Positions 1-9,003 are shown, numbered from the stretch's first letter. The stretch is DNA of 64,000 nt from Caenimonas soli (GCF_013155545.1 NZ_JABJVV010000021.1:35769-99768), one strand, 5' to 3'. Made by a program: numbers and translations. Notes: generated by a model not told the origin, from the letters alone.

Positions 1-954
1 ATGACCCTCACAGAGCTCAAATACATCGTCGCCGTCGCGCGCGAGAAGCATTTCGGCAAGGCCGCCGAAGCCTGCTTCGTCTCGCAGCCGACGCTGTCGG
101 TGGCGATCAAGAAGCTCGAGGACGAGCTGGAGGTCAAGCTGTTCGAGCGCAGCGCCAATGAAGTGACGGTGACGCCGCTGGGCGAAGACATCGTGCGTCA
201 GGCCCAGAGCGTCCTGGAGCAGGCGGCCAGCATCAAGGAGATTGCCAAGCGCGGCAAGGACCCGCTGGCCGGCCCGCTCAAGCTGGGGGTGATCTACACC
301 ATCGGCCCGTACCTGCTGCCCGACCTGGTGCGCCAGTCCATTTCGCGCACGCCGCAGATGCCGCTGATGCTGCAGGAGAACTTCACCGTGAAGCTGCTGG
401 AGATGCTGCGTACCGGCGACATCGACTGCGCGATCATGGCCGAACCTTTTCCGGACACCGGGCTGGCCGTGGCCCAGCTCTATGACGAGCCGTTCATGGC
501 GGCCGTTCCCAGCACGCATCCGCTGGCGGCCAAGACCACCATCACCTCGCTGGAGCTGAAAAGCGAAACCATGCTGTTGCTGGGCACCGGCCACTGCTTT
601 CGCGATCACGTGCTCGAGGTGTGCCCCGAGTTCGCGCGCTTCTCCAGCGACGCCGAAGGGATCCGCAAGAGCTTCGAAGGCTCCTCCCTGGAAACCATCA
701 AGCACATGGTGGCCGCGGGCATGGGTGTCACGCTGGTGCCGCGGCTCTCGGTGCCCAAGGAGGCGCTGGAAGCCCGGCCCAGGCGTCGCAAGGAAGACCA
801 CGCATTCGTCAAGTACATTCCGTTCGACGGTGACCCGCCGGTGCGCCGGGTCGTGCTGGCGTGGCGCCGCAGCTTCACCCGTTACGAGGCCATTGCCGCC
901 CTGCGAAACTCCATCTACGCCTGCGAACTGCCCGGCGTCAAACGCCTCTCTTAA
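1..954 (+). CDS. oxyR: LysR-family peroxide sensor/activator OxyR
   Basis: A 317-residue LysR-type regulator: winged HTH in about residues 1-60, then a substrate/redox-binding domain. Two cysteines fall exactly at codons 199 and 208 (motif GHCFRDHVLEVC), the numbering of the peroxide-sensing disulfide pair of E. coli OxyR, which separates it from ordinary LysR paralogues. In the family, oxidation of this pair switches on catalase/peroxidase genes. The gene begins at the first base of the window, so its promoter and any operator cannot be seen. A peroxidase gene follows 3 bp downstream, which fits an oxidative-stress unit. The start is taken from alignment with the usual MTLTELKY opening. Confidence 0.93.
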   Translation: MTLTELKYIVAVAREKHFGKAAEACFVSQPTLSVAIKKLEDELEVKLFERSANEVTVTPLGEDIVRQAQSVLEQAASIKEIAKRGKDPLAGPLKLGVIYTIGPYLLPDLVRQSISRTPQMPLMLQENFTVKLLEMLRTGDIDCAIMAEPFPDTGLAVAQLYDEPFMAAVPSTHPLAAKTTITSLELKSETMLLLGTGHCFRDHVLEVCPEFARFSSDAEGIRKSFEGSSLETIKHMVAAGMGVTLVPRLSVPKEALEARPRRRKEDHAFVKYIPFDGDPPVRRVVLAWRRSFTRYEAIAALRNSIYACELPGVKRLS

Positions 955-957
955 GAC

Positions 958-1878
958 ATGCAAGCAACCCCCACGCTCTACCAACCCGGAATCCTGCAGC
1001 CGGTGCCCGCCGTGGCGCGCTATGTGCTCTTCAGCGTGGCGGGACAGCATGAGGCGCCCGCCGTCAAGGAGGCACTCAAGCGCCTGTCGCCATTGGCCAA
1101 CGGCAGTGACGTCGTGCTGGGCGTCGGCCCGTCTCTGGTGGCGGCGCTCGGCACCGAGGTGCCGGGGCTTCATGAGTTCCCGGATTTCTCGCGTGAGGAG
1201 GTCAAGGTCCCTTCAACGCCCGGCCAGCTCTGGGTCTGGCTGAGGGGCGATGACCTGGGTGATCTGTTGCATGTGACGCGCAAAGCCCAGCGTGCGCTGG
1301 CGCCCGTCTTCGCGGTCCGCCATGTGGTCGATGCCTTCCGCCATGCCTTGGGCGAAAGCGGCCACGGCAAGGACCTCACCGGCTACGAGGACGGCACCGA
1401 AAACCCCCAGGGCGACGCCGCCGTGCACGCCGCGTTTGCCAGTGGGCAGGGGCCGGGTCTCGACGGTTCGAGCTTCGTCGCCGTGCAGCAATGGGTGCAC
1501 GATCTCGACGCCTTCGAGGCGCTCGGTGACGAGGCCGCCAATCACCACTTTGGGCGCCACCGCGATACCAACGAAGAACTGGAAGATGCGCCGGAGTGGG
1601 CGCATGTGAAACGGACCGCGCAGGAGAGCTTCGAGCCCGAGGCTTTCGTGCTGCGCCGCTCCATGCCCTGGATGATGAGCATGCAGGCGGGTCTGCAGTT
1701 CGTCGCCTTCGGCAGGTCCTTCGACGCATTCGAAGCACAGATGCGCCGCATGGCCGGCCATGACGACGGCGTCGTGGATGCGATGTTCCGTATCTCCAGG
1801 CCTGTCAACGGCGCCTATTTCTGGTGCCCTCCGATGCGGGGCGGCCAACTGGACCTGCGCCAGCTCGGCTTCGACTGA
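958..1878 (+). CDS. DyP-type haem peroxidase (YfeX-like)
   Basis: A 306-residue dye-decolorizing-type peroxidase. The family signature GxxDG is visible as GYEDG at residues 142-146 (distal Asp145). His216 in the motif WAHVKR matches the proximal haem ligand, and Arg233 (LRRSMPW) matches the distal arginine, all close to E. coli YfeX numbering. No signal peptide is seen, so it is cytoplasmic unless encapsulated. It lies 3 bp after oxyR and 1 bp before ubiA, so the three genes are probably co-transcribed. The physiological substrate is unknown for most of the family; a role in peroxide defence is inferred from context. Confidence 0.9.
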   Translation: MQATPTLYQPGILQPVPAVARYVLFSVAGQHEAPAVKEALKRLSPLANGSDVVLGVGPSLVAALGTEVPGLHEFPDFSREEVKVPSTPGQLWVWLRGDDLGDLLHVTRKAQRALAPVFAVRHVVDAFRHALGESGHGKDLTGYEDGTENPQGDAAVHAAFASGQGPGLDGSSFVAVQQWVHDLDAFEALGDEAANHHFGRHRDTNEELEDAPEWAHVKRTAQESFEPEAFVLRRSMPWMMSMQAGLQFVAFGRSFDAFEAQMRRMAGHDDGVVDAMFRISRPVNGAYFWCPPMRGGQLDLRQLGFD

Positions 1879-1879
1879 C

Positions 1880-2740
1880 GTGCGGGCCCGCCTTGCCCTT
1901 TGGTTGGACCTGATCCGCTGGAACCGCCCGGCCGGCTGGCTGCTGCTGCTCTGGCCCACGCTCAGCGCCTTGTGGATTGCCGCGCACGGTTTTCCCGGCT
2001 GGCACCTGCTGGCAGTGTTCACGCTGGGCACGATCCTCATGCGCAGTGCCGGCTGCTGCGTCAACGACGTGGCCGATCGCGAGTTCGACCGTCATGTGAA
2101 GCGGACGGCGCAGCGGCCGGTTACCAGTGGCGCCGTCTCGGTGAAAGAGGCCTTGCTGCTGGGCGCCGCGCTGGCCCTGGTGGCGTTCGCCCTGGTGCTG
2201 ACGACCAACACGCCGACGATTGCCTGGTCGTTCGCGGCCTTGGCGATCACGCTGGTCTATCCCTATGCCAAGCGCTTCGTCTCGATGCCGCAGGCCGTTC
2301 TGGGCATCGCCTTCAGCTTTGGCATTCCGATGGCCTTCGCCGCAGTCCAGTCGCGCGTGCCGCTACTGGCCTGGGTGTTATTGCTGGGCAACCTCTTCTG
2401 GGTGCTGGCCTACGACACCGAATACGCCATGGTCGACCGCGACGATGACCTGAGGATCGGAATGAAGACCTCGGCCATCACCTTGGGCCGCGCCGATGTG
2501 CCCGTGATCATGCTTTGCTACGCGAGCTACCTGCTGATCTGGGCCGTGGCGCTCATCGGCCGCATTCCTTTGATCGCCATCGCGATTTCAACCGCGGCGG
2601 CTGCGGCGCAGGCCGCTTGGCACTACAAGCTGATTCGCGGCCGCGAACGCGAAGGCTGCTTCAAGGCTTTCCGCCTCAACCACTGGCTCGGGTTCACGGT
2701 GTTCGCCGGCATCGTGGCCGGCTACGCGCTACGGGGCTAG
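1880..2740 (+). CDS. ubiA: 4-hydroxybenzoate polyprenyltransferase
   Basis: Integral-membrane prenyltransferase of ubiquinone synthesis, attaching the polyprenyl chain to 4-hydroxybenzoate. Both Asp-rich motifs are visible: NDVADREFD at about residues 62-70 and YDTEYAMVDRDDD from about residue 178; these bind Mg-diphosphate. GTG at 1880 is chosen, one base after the peroxidase stop, giving 286 residues, the usual length. An upstream ATG in the same frame would overlap the peroxidase by more than 100 bases and add a non-homologous extension. Tight spacing suggests translational coupling. The 3' end overlaps the end of proC on the other strand by 4 bp. Confidence 0.93.
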   Translation: MRARLALWLDLIRWNRPAGWLLLLWPTLSALWIAAHGFPGWHLLAVFTLGTILMRSAGCCVNDVADREFDRHVKRTAQRPVTSGAVSVKEALLLGAALALVAFALVLTTNTPTIAWSFAALAITLVYPYAKRFVSMPQAVLGIAFSFGIPMAFAAVQSRVPLLAWVLLLGNLFWVLAYDTEYAMVDRDDDLRIGMKTSAITLGRADVPVIMLCYASYLLIWAVALIGRIPLIAIAISTAAAAAQAAWHYKLIRGREREGCFKAFRLNHWLGFTVFAGIVAGYALRG

Positions 2741-3573
2741 CCGCCGAATTCGTTGCCAAGTTCCTTGGCGCGCTGGCGTGCGGCGTGCAAGGCCTTGATG
2801 AACAGCGTTTGGACCTGATCGGCTTCCATGGAGGTGATGGCGGCGTGCGTCGTACCCCCCTTGGACGTGACGCGCTGGCGCAGCACCTCGGGCGGGTCAT
2901 CCGAAGCCCGCGCCAGTTCGGACGCGCCGGCAAAGGTGCCGACCGACAACTTGTAGGCTTGCTCGCGCGAGAGACCCATCTCGATGCCGGCCCGCGTCAT
3001 CGCTTCCAGGAAGAAGAAGACGTAAGCCGGGCCCGAGCCCGACAAGGCCGTCACGGCGTCCAGGTGGGCTTCTTCGTCCACCCACAGCGACTCGCCGGTC
3101 GTGGCGATGACCTGCTCTACCCGCGCCTTGTCCGCCTGCGAAACGCCGGGCCTCGCATATAGGGCCGTCATGCCCTTGCCCACCAACGCGGGGGTGTTCG
3201 GCATGGACCGCACGATGCGCTGCGTGCCCAGCCACTGGGCAATGCTGTCGGATCGGATCCCGGCGGCCACGCTCAGGTGCAAGGCATTCGTCGTGTGCGC
3301 GCGGGCCTGGGCCGCGGCTTCCTTGAAGGTCTGGGGCTTGACCGCCCACACCACCAGGGTGGCGCGCGCCAGGGCCGGACCTGCCTGCGCCTGGGGCGCC
3401 AGGCCAAACTGGGTCTTGAGCTTGTCGCGTGCTTCCGCGAAAGGTTCCACCACCTCGATCTGGGCGGCGGGCAGGCCTTGGCGGATCAGGCCGCCGATGA
3501 TCGCGCTGGCCATGTTGCCGCCGCCGATGAAGGCGATGGCCTGCTTGGAAAAGGTCTCGGGGCTGTCTGTCAT
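2737..3573 (-). CDS. proC: Pyrroline-5-carboxylate reductase
   Basis: Last enzyme of proline synthesis: NAD(P)H reduction of pyrroline-5-carboxylate. The 278-residue protein has the N-terminal Rossmann motif FIGGGNMASAI (about residues 15-25) and the family C-terminal block SGSGPAYVFFFLEAM followed by VTSKGGTTHAAI. It is convergent with ubiA and divergent from glpD, with a 44-bp gap to glpD that must hold both start regions. Confidence 0.95.
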   Translation of the reverse strand: MTDSPETFSKQAIAFIGGGNMASAIIGGLIRQGLPAAQIEVVEPFAEARDKLKTQFGLAPQAQAGPALARATLVVWAVKPQTFKEAAAQARAHTTNALHLSVAAGIRSDSIAQWLGTQRIVRSMPNTPALVGKGMTALYARPGVSQADKARVEQVIATTGESLWVDEEAHLDAVTALSGSGPAYVFFFLEAMTRAGIEMGLSREQAYKLSVGTFAGASELARASDDPPEVLRQRVTSKGGTTHAAITSMEADQVQTLFIKALHAARQRAKELGNEFGG

Positions 3574-3617
3574 GGCGCCAGTCTATCTCCGGCCTGGGCG
3601 CATGTGAGAATCGACGC

Positions 3618-5186
3618 ATGAACCGACAGCAACTGGTTTCGCAGCTCGGCCGGCCCATCACTTATGACGTGGCCATCATCGGCGGAGGCGCTACCGGACT
3701 GGGGGTGGCGCTGGACGCCGCGGCGCGGGGCTTCTCGGTCGTGCTGGTCGAGTCGCACGACTTCGCCAAGGGCACGTCGTCCCGGGCCACCAAGCTGGTT
3801 CACGGCGGTGTGCGCTACCTGGCCCAGGGCAACATCGCCCTGGTGCGCGAGGCCTTGCATGAGCGCACGACCCTGCTGCACAACGCGCCCCACCTGGCCC
3901 AGCCGCTGCCGTTCGTGATGCCGTCCTACCGGTTCTGGGAAACGCCGTTCTACGGCGCCGGGCTCAAGATGTACGACGCGCTGGCCGGAAAGGCGGGCCT
4001 GGGCGACACGCAATTCCTGAACCGCGAAGAAACGCTCGCCTGCCTGCCGACCGCGCGGCCCGACGGCCTGAAAGGCGGCGTCAAGTATTGGGATGGCCAG
4101 TTCGACGACGCCAGGCTGGCTTTGGCGCTGGCCCGGACGGCGGCCGCGCGCGGCGCCCTGATCGTCAACTATTGCGGCGCCACCGGCTTGCTCCATGAAG
4201 GCGGGAAGGTGGTAGGCCTGAGCTGCAAGGACGGGGAAACCGGCAAGACCTATCAGTTGAAGGCGCGCTGCGTCATCAATGCCACCGGCGTCTGGGTGGA
4301 TGAGTTTCGCCAGAAGGATGGGGAAGCGATCGGTCGGCCGGTCAAGGCCATGGTTGCGCCCAGCCAAGGCGTGCACATCGTGGTGGACCGGGAGTTCCTG
4401 CCCGGCGACCACGCGCTGATGGTTCCCAAGACGGCCGATGGCCGGGTGCTGTTCGGCGTCCCCTGGCTAGGCAAGATCATCCTGGGCACTACCGATACGC
4501 CACGGGGCGATCTGGCGCGCGAGCCCCGGCCCTTCAAGGAAGAGCTGGAATTCATTCTCGGCGAATCCGGGCGGTATCTGACCCGGGGCCCGAAGCGGGC
4601 GGATATCCGAAGTCTGTGGGTGGGGCTGCGTCCGCTGGTCAAGCCGCAGGGCGACGACGGCGACGATACCAAGGGGCTCAGCCGGGAGCACACGGTACTG
4701 GTGAGCCGCAGCGGATTGGTGACCGTGACCGGCGGAAAATGGACCACGTATCGCGCGATGGCCGAGGATGTGCTGGAGAAATGTTTCGACAAGCATCTCC
4801 TGGAGCGAGCTCGTGCGGGTGTGACCGCTAACTTGAAGCTGGTGGGTTCGGAAGGCTTGCCCGCCGCGCGCCCGCCCATCAGCGCCGCCCAGGGGCTGCA
4901 TTCCTACGGCAGCGAGGCGGCCGCAGTGACGGCCCTTCCCGGCGCCGGCCGTGAGCTGGGCGCCGGCCTGACGGAGGCGATGGTCCGGTTTGCCGCCCGA
5001 AAGGAGTACGCGCGAACGGTCGAAGACGTGCTGGCGCGGCGCTGGCGGCTGCTGTTCCTGGACGCGCGCCAGGCGGCTGCGCTTGCTGCGGCGGTGGGCG
5101 CCGTCCTCGAGCAGGAAACGGGCGTGAACCCGCAGGTAGCGGCGTTCGAGAAGCTGGCCCGGCTGTACTTGACGCTGCCTTCCTGA
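3618..5186 (+). CDS. glpD: Aerobic glycerol-3-phosphate dehydrogenase
   Basis: FAD-dependent, membrane-associated enzyme oxidising sn-glycerol-3-phosphate to dihydroxyacetone phosphate with electrons passed to quinone. The 522-residue product has the FAD motif VAIIGGGATGLG at about residues 18-29, the family block TKLVHGGVRYL, and a C-terminal helical domain. No glpK/glpF neighbours are visible here. It ends 19 bp before the -35 element of the ribosomal promoter. Confidence 0.93.
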   Translation: MNRQQLVSQLGRPITYDVAIIGGGATGLGVALDAAARGFSVVLVESHDFAKGTSSRATKLVHGGVRYLAQGNIALVREALHERTTLLHNAPHLAQPLPFVMPSYRFWETPFYGAGLKMYDALAGKAGLGDTQFLNREETLACLPTARPDGLKGGVKYWDGQFDDARLALALARTAAARGALIVNYCGATGLLHEGGKVVGLSCKDGETGKTYQLKARCVINATGVWVDEFRQKDGEAIGRPVKAMVAPSQGVHIVVDREFLPGDHALMVPKTADGRVLFGVPWLGKIILGTTDTPRGDLAREPRPFKEELEFILGESGRYLTRGPKRADIRSLWVGLRPLVKPQGDDGDDTKGLSREHTVLVSRSGLVTVTGGKWTTYRAMAEDVLEKCFDKHLLERARAGVTANLKLVGSEGLPAARPPISAAQGLHSYGSEAAAVTALPGAGRELGAGLTEAMVRFAARKEYARTVEDVLARRWRLLFLDARQAAALAAAVGAVLEQETGVNPQVAAFEKLARLYLTLPS

Positions 5187-5205
5187 TGACTTTCGCGAAG
5201 GCCAG

Positions 5206-5234
5206 TTGACAGCCCCGCTAGGGTTTGCCATAAT
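5206..5234 (+). promoter_or_regulatory. Sigma70-type promoter of the spc-alpha operon
   Basis: TTGACA (5206-5211), 17-bp spacer, CATAAT (5229-5234): a perfect -35 and a 5-of-6 -10. It lies just after glpD and drives rplN onward; transcription would begin near 5241, leaving a leader of about 120 nt. Confidence 0.85.
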
Positions 5235-5278
5235 CGCAGGCTGCGCTTTAAAAGGTGCATATCTGCCCAATGCGAAAT

Positions 5279-5339
5279 CGCCGTGAGTGGTTCACGGCGC
5301 CGACGACGGGCCCAAGACTGACCCAGTCTAGTGCTGGGT
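5279..5339 (+). promoter_or_regulatory. Structured leader upstream of rplN
   Basis: Two hairpins in the 5' leader: an 8-bp stem CGCCGTGA/TCACGGCG (5279-5286 with 5292-5299, 5-nt loop) and a 6-bp stem ACCCAG/CTGGGT (5321-5326 with 5334-5339). A role in ribosomal-protein feedback is inference; no known binding-site consensus was recognised. Confidence 0.45.
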
Positions 5340-5359
5340 ACAAGTTGGGAATATTTGAA

Positions 5360-5728
5360 ATGATCCAGACAGAATCCCGGCTCGAAGTCGCCGACAACAC
5401 TGGTGCGAAGTCCGTTCTTTGCATCAAGGTTCTCGGTGGTTCCAAGCGTCGCTACGCAAGCGTAGGCGACATCATCAAGGTGAGCATCAAAGAAGCCGCT
5501 CCGCGTGGCCGCGTCAAAAAAGGCGAGGTTTACAGCGCAGTGGTGGTTCGCACCGCCAAGGGCATCCGCCGCTCTGATGGCTCACTGGTCAAGTTCGACG
5601 GCAATGCCGCCGTGCTGCTCAACAACAAGCTGGAGCCCATCGGCACCCGCATCTTCGGCCCGGTCACGCGCGAACTGCGTACCGAGAAGTTCATGAAGAT
5701 CGTGTCCCTGGCTCCCGAAGTTCTGTAA
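5360..5728 (+). CDS. rplN: 50S ribosomal protein L14
   Basis: The 122-residue length is standard for L14; start at ATG 5360 gives the conserved opening MIQTESRLEVADNTGAK. An in-frame upstream ATG (5255) is rejected because it would read through the leader hairpins. It is the first gene of the transcription unit here, whereas in the common order it follows rpsQ of the S10 operon. Confidence 0.97.
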   Translation: MIQTESRLEVADNTGAKSVLCIKVLGGSKRRYASVGDIIKVSIKEAAPRGRVKKGEVYSAVVVRTAKGIRRSDGSLVKFDGNAAVLLNNKLEPIGTRIFGPVTRELRTEKFMKIVSLAPEVL

Positions 5729-5740
5729 AGAGGCGCGTTC

Positions 5741-6058
5741 ATGAACAAGATTCGCAAAGGCGACGAAGTCATCGTGCTCGCGGGCCGTGACAAGGGCAAG
5801 CGCGGCAAGGTGGTGCTCCGCAAGGACGACGACCACGTGATCGTCGAAGGCATCAACCTGGTGAAGAAGCACACCAAGCCGAACCCCCTCAAGGGCTCGA
5901 CCGGCGGCATCGTGGAGAAGTCCATGCCGATCCACCAGTCCAACGTGGCGATCTTCAACGCCGCCACTGGCAAGGCTGACCGCGTGGGCATCAAGACCGA
6001 CGGCGACAAGCGCGTTCGCGTCTTCAAGTCCAGCGGCGAAGAAATCAAGGCGGCATGA
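5741..6058 (+). CDS. rplX: 50S ribosomal protein L24
   Basis: 105 residues with the KOW-type opening MNKIRKGDEVIVLAGRDKGK. It sits 12 bp after rplN, and its stop is only 2 bp from the preferred rplE start. Confidence 0.97.
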   Translation: MNKIRKGDEVIVLAGRDKGKRGKVVLRKDDDHVIVEGINLVKKHTKPNPLKGSTGGIVEKSMPIHQSNVAIFNAATGKADRVGIKTDGDKRVRVFKSSGEEIKAA

Positions 6059-6060
6059 CC

Positions 6061-6600
6061 ATGGCACGACTGCAACAACACTATCGCGAAAAAGTGGCCC
6101 CGGAGCTGATGGCCAAGTTCGGCTACAAGTCGCCGATGGAAGTCCCGCGCCTGACCAAGATCACCCTGAACATGGGTGTCTCGGAAGCCGTGGCCGACAA
6201 GAAGGTCATGGACAACGCCGTGGGCGACCTGACCAAGATCTCCGGCCAGAAGCCGGTCGTGACCAAGGCCAAGAAAGCCATCGCCGGTTTCAAGATCCGC
6301 GAAGGCCAGGCCATCGGCACGATGGTGACGCTGCGCGGCGTGCGCATGTATGAGTTCCTGGACCGTTTCGTCACCGTGGCCCTGCCGCGAGTGCGCGACT
6401 TCCGCGGCATTTCCGGCCGCGCTTTCGACGGCCGCGGCAACTACAACATCGGCGTGAAAGAGCAGATCATTTTCCCTGAGATCGAGTACGACAAGGTTGA
6501 CGCCCTGCGCGGTCTCAATATCAGCATCACGACCACGGCCAAGACCGACGAAGAGTGCAAGGCACTGCTCGCGGGCTTCCGTTTCCCCTTCAAGAACTGA
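6061..6600 (+). CDS. rplE: 50S ribosomal protein L5
   Basis: From ATG 6061 the product is 179 residues beginning MARLQQHYREK, the standard length and N-terminus. Another ATG at 6055 overlaps the rplX stop as ATGA and would add only Met-Thr; either fits translational coupling. L5 contacts 5S rRNA. Confidence 0.96.
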   Translation: MARLQQHYREKVAPELMAKFGYKSPMEVPRLTKITLNMGVSEAVADKKVMDNAVGDLTKISGQKPVVTKAKKAIAGFKIREGQAIGTMVTLRGVRMYEFLDRFVTVALPRVRDFRGISGRAFDGRGNYNIGVKEQIIFPEIEYDKVDALRGLNISITTTAKTDEECKALLAGFRFPFKN

Positions 6601-6608
6601 GGTTCCCA

Positions 6609-6914
6609 GTGGCAAAAATGGCTTTGATCGAGCGCGAGCTCAAGCGAGACAAACTGGTCGCCAAGTACGCGAAGAAGCACGCGGAATACAAGGCGATCTC
6701 CAACGACGCGAAGAAGAGCGAAGAAGAGCGCGCGGCCGCCCGGATGGCGCTGCAGAAGCTCCCGCGCAACGCCAACCCGACCCGCCAGCGCAACCGCTGC
6801 GCGATCACCGGCCGCCCGCGTGGAACGTTCAAGCAGTTCGGCCTGGCGCGCGCCAAGATCCGTGAAATGGCCTTCACTGGCGATATCCCGGGCATCATCA
6901 AGGCCAGCTGGTAA
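6609..6914 (+). CDS. rpsN: 30S ribosomal protein S14 (long, zinc-free type)
   Basis: GTG at 6609 gives 101 residues starting MAKMALIERELKR, the usual length of the non-zinc S14. The region after ARQRNRC lacks the CxxC...CxxC set of the short zinc form. The GTG start lies 8 bp after rplE. Confidence 0.96.
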   Translation: MAKMALIERELKRDKLVAKYAKKHAEYKAISNDAKKSEEERAAARMALQKLPRNANPTRQRNRCAITGRPRGTFKQFGLARAKIREMAFTGDIPGIIKASW

Positions 6915-6930
6915 GGCAGGAGAGATTTAA

Positions 6931-7326
6931 ATGAGCATGAGTGATCCCATTGCCGACCTGCTGACCCGCATCCGCAACGCGCAGATGGTGGCCAAGCCTA
7001 CGGTGTCGGTTCCGTCTTCCAAAGTGAAGGTGGCCATTGCCCAAGTCCTGAAGGACGAGGGCTACATCGACGGCTTCAAGGTCAAGACCGAAGCCGGCAA
7101 GAGCGAACTTGAAATCGCCCTGAAGTACTACGCCGGCCGTCCGGTGATCGAGCGCATCGAGCGCGTGAGCCGTCCCGGCCTGCGCGTGTACAAGGGCGCA
7201 GGCGCCATCCCCCAGGTCCAGAACGGCCTGGGCGTGGCGATCGTCACGACGCCCCAGGGCGTGATGACCGACCGCAAGGCCCGCGCTACCGGCATCGGTG
7301 GCGAAGTGCTCTGCTACGTCGCCTAA
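6931..7326 (+). CDS. rpsH: 30S ribosomal protein S8
   Basis: 131 residues, opening MSMSDPIADLLTRIRNAQ, with ribosome binding site AGGAGAG upstream (6918-6924). In E. coli, S8 represses the spc operon by binding mRNA near rplE; whether that holds here cannot be judged from sequence alone. Confidence 0.97.
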   Translation: MSMSDPIADLLTRIRNAQMVAKPTVSVPSSKVKVAIAQVLKDEGYIDGFKVKTEAGKSELEIALKYYAGRPVIERIERVSRPGLRVYKGAGAIPQVQNGLGVAIVTTPQGVMTDRKARATGIGGEVLCYVA

Positions 7327-7342
7327 GGGAAGGAGCTAATAA

Positions 7343-7876
7343 ATGTCCCGAGTCGGAAAAATGCCGGTCGCCATCCCGCAAGGCGTGGATGTGTCGATCA
7401 AGGAAGACCAGATCAACGTGAAGGGCACGGGCGGCAACCTGTCGCTGGCCCTGAATTCGCTGGTCAAGGTGACCAATGAAGGCGGCAAGCTGAGCTTCGT
7501 GCCCGCCAACGAGTCACGCGAAGCCAACGCCATGAGCGGCACCATGCGCCAGCTGGTGAACAACATGGTGGTGGGCGTGACCAAGGGCTTCGAAAAGAAG
7601 CTCTCCCTGATCGGTGTGGGCTACAAGGCCCAGGCCCAGGGCGCCAAGCTGAACCTGACGGTGGGCTACTCGCACCCCGTCAACAAGGACATGCCCGCGG
7701 GCATCACCGTCGCTACCCCTGCTCCCACGGAAATCGTGATCAAGGGTGCCGACCGCCAGCGCGTGGGCCAAGTGGCCGCTGAGATTCGTGCGATCCGTCC
7801 GCCCGAGCCCTACAAGGGCAAGGGCATCCGCTACGCGGACGAGAAGATCACGATCAAAGAGACCAAGAAGAAGTAA
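7343..7876 (+). CDS. rplF: 50S ribosomal protein L6
   Basis: 177 residues with the MSRVGKMPVAIPQGVDV opening and the C-terminal KGKGIRYADEKI block of bacterial L6. A strong AAGGAG site precedes the start. Confidence 0.97.
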   Translation: MSRVGKMPVAIPQGVDVSIKEDQINVKGTGGNLSLALNSLVKVTNEGGKLSFVPANESREANAMSGTMRQLVNNMVVGVTKGFEKKLSLIGVGYKAQAQGAKLNLTVGYSHPVNKDMPAGITVATPAPTEIVIKGADRQRVGQVAAEIRAIRPPEPYKGKGIRYADEKITIKETKKK

Positions 7877-7887
7877 GGGGCGCAATC

Positions 7888-8253
7888 ATGTTGACCAAAA
7901 AAGAGCAGCGCCTGCGTCGGTCCCGCCAGACCCGCATCCGCATCGCCACGCAAGGCGTCGCACGCCTGACCGTGAACCGCACCAACCTGCACATCTACGC
8001 CACCGTGATTTCCGGCGACGGCAGCAAGGTACTGGCCACGGCTTCGACGGCCCAGGCCGACCTGCGCAAGTCGCTCGGCGGCTCGGGCAAGGGTGGCAAC
8101 ACCGCCGCTGCCCAGCAAGTCGGCAAGCTTATCGCCGAGAAGGCCAAGGCCGCCGGTGTCGAGAAAGTGGCATTCGACCGCGCAGGTTTTGCGTACCACG
8201 GCCGCGTCAAGGCGCTGGCCGATGCCGCGCGTGAAGCCGGCCTGCAGTTCTAA
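7888..8253 (+). CDS. rplR: 50S ribosomal protein L18
   Basis: 121 residues; opening MLTKKEQRLRRSRQTRIR and the C-terminal DRAGFAYHGRVKALADAARE typical of this 5S-rRNA-binding protein. Confidence 0.97.
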   Translation: MLTKKEQRLRRSRQTRIRIATQGVARLTVNRTNLHIYATVISGDGSKVLATASTAQADLRKSLGGSGKGGNTAAAQQVGKLIAEKAKAAGVEKVAFDRAGFAYHGRVKALADAAREAGLQF

Positions 8254-8271
8254 CGGACACGGAAACACATC

Positions 8272-8793
8272 ATGGCAAGAGTTCAGGCAAAAACCCAAGG
8301 TGACGGTCCCGAAGACGGGATGCGCGAGAAGATGATCGCGGTCAACCGCGTGACCAAAGTGGTGAAGGGCGGCCGTATCCTCGGTTTCGCCGCGCTCACC
8401 GTGGTCGGCGACGGCGACGGCAAGGTCGGCATGGGCAAGGGCAAGTCGAAAGAAGTGCCCGCGGCCGTGCAGAAGGCGATGGAAGAATCGCGCCGCAACA
8501 TGACCAAGGTGTCGCTCAAGAACGGCACGATCCACCACACCGTGTTCGGCCAGTGGGGTGCGGCTCGCGTGATGATGTCGCCGGCACCGCGTGGTACCGG
8601 CATCATCGCCGGCGGCCCGATGCGCGCCGTGTTCGAAGTGATGGGCATCACCGACATCGTGGCCAAGAGCCACGGTTCGACCAACCCCTACAACATGGTT
8701 CGCGCCACGTTCGACGCGCTGCGCAACTCCACGACCCCCGCGGCCGTGGCGGCCAAGCGCGGCAAGTCCGTCGAAGAGCTCTTCACGGCCTGA
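8272..8793 (+). CDS. rpsE: 30S ribosomal protein S5
   Basis: 173 residues with the RNA-binding block VNRVTKVVKGGRILGFAAL followed by the Gly-rich VGMGKGKSKEVP segment. S5 contributes to decoding accuracy and is the classic spectinomycin-resistance protein. Confidence 0.97.
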   Translation: MARVQAKTQGDGPEDGMREKMIAVNRVTKVVKGGRILGFAALTVVGDGDGKVGMGKGKSKEVPAAVQKAMEESRRNMTKVSLKNGTIHHTVFGQWGAARVMMSPAPRGTGIIAGGPMRAVFEVMGITDIVAKSHGSTNPYNMVRATFDALRNSTTPAAVAAKRGKSVEELFTA

Positions 8794-8807
8794 CCGGAGT
8801 AAACCAA

Positions 8808-8993
8808 ATGGCAACCCAACAGAAAACCGTCAAGGTCCAGCTGGTCCGCAGCCCGATCGGCACCAAGGAATCGCACCGTGCCACGGTGCGCGGCCTGGGC
8901 CTGCGCAAGCTGAACAGCGTCAGCGAACTGAAGGACACGCCCGCAGTGCGCGGCATGATCAACAAGATCGACTACCTGGTCAAGATCGTCTAA
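8808..8993 (+). CDS. rpmD: 50S ribosomal protein L30
   Basis: 61 residues from ATG 8808 (MATQQKTVKVQLVRSPIG). The longer in-frame reading inside rpsE is discarded because L30 is always about 60 residues. CGGAGT lies upstream as ribosome binding site. Confidence 0.95.
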   Translation: MATQQKTVKVQLVRSPIGTKESHRATVRGLGLRKLNSVSELKDTPAVRGMINKIDYLVKIV

Positions 8994-9003
8994 AGGTATC
9001 GAG

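Noticed and set aside
5255..5359. N-terminally extended L14 starting at 5255
   Set aside because: The extension would translate the leader hairpins, and L14 is 122 residues from 5360, the conserved length.
6055..6060. ATG at 6055 as the rplE start
   Set aside because: It adds only Met-Thr before the conserved MARLQ opening; kept as an alternative in the rplE entry.
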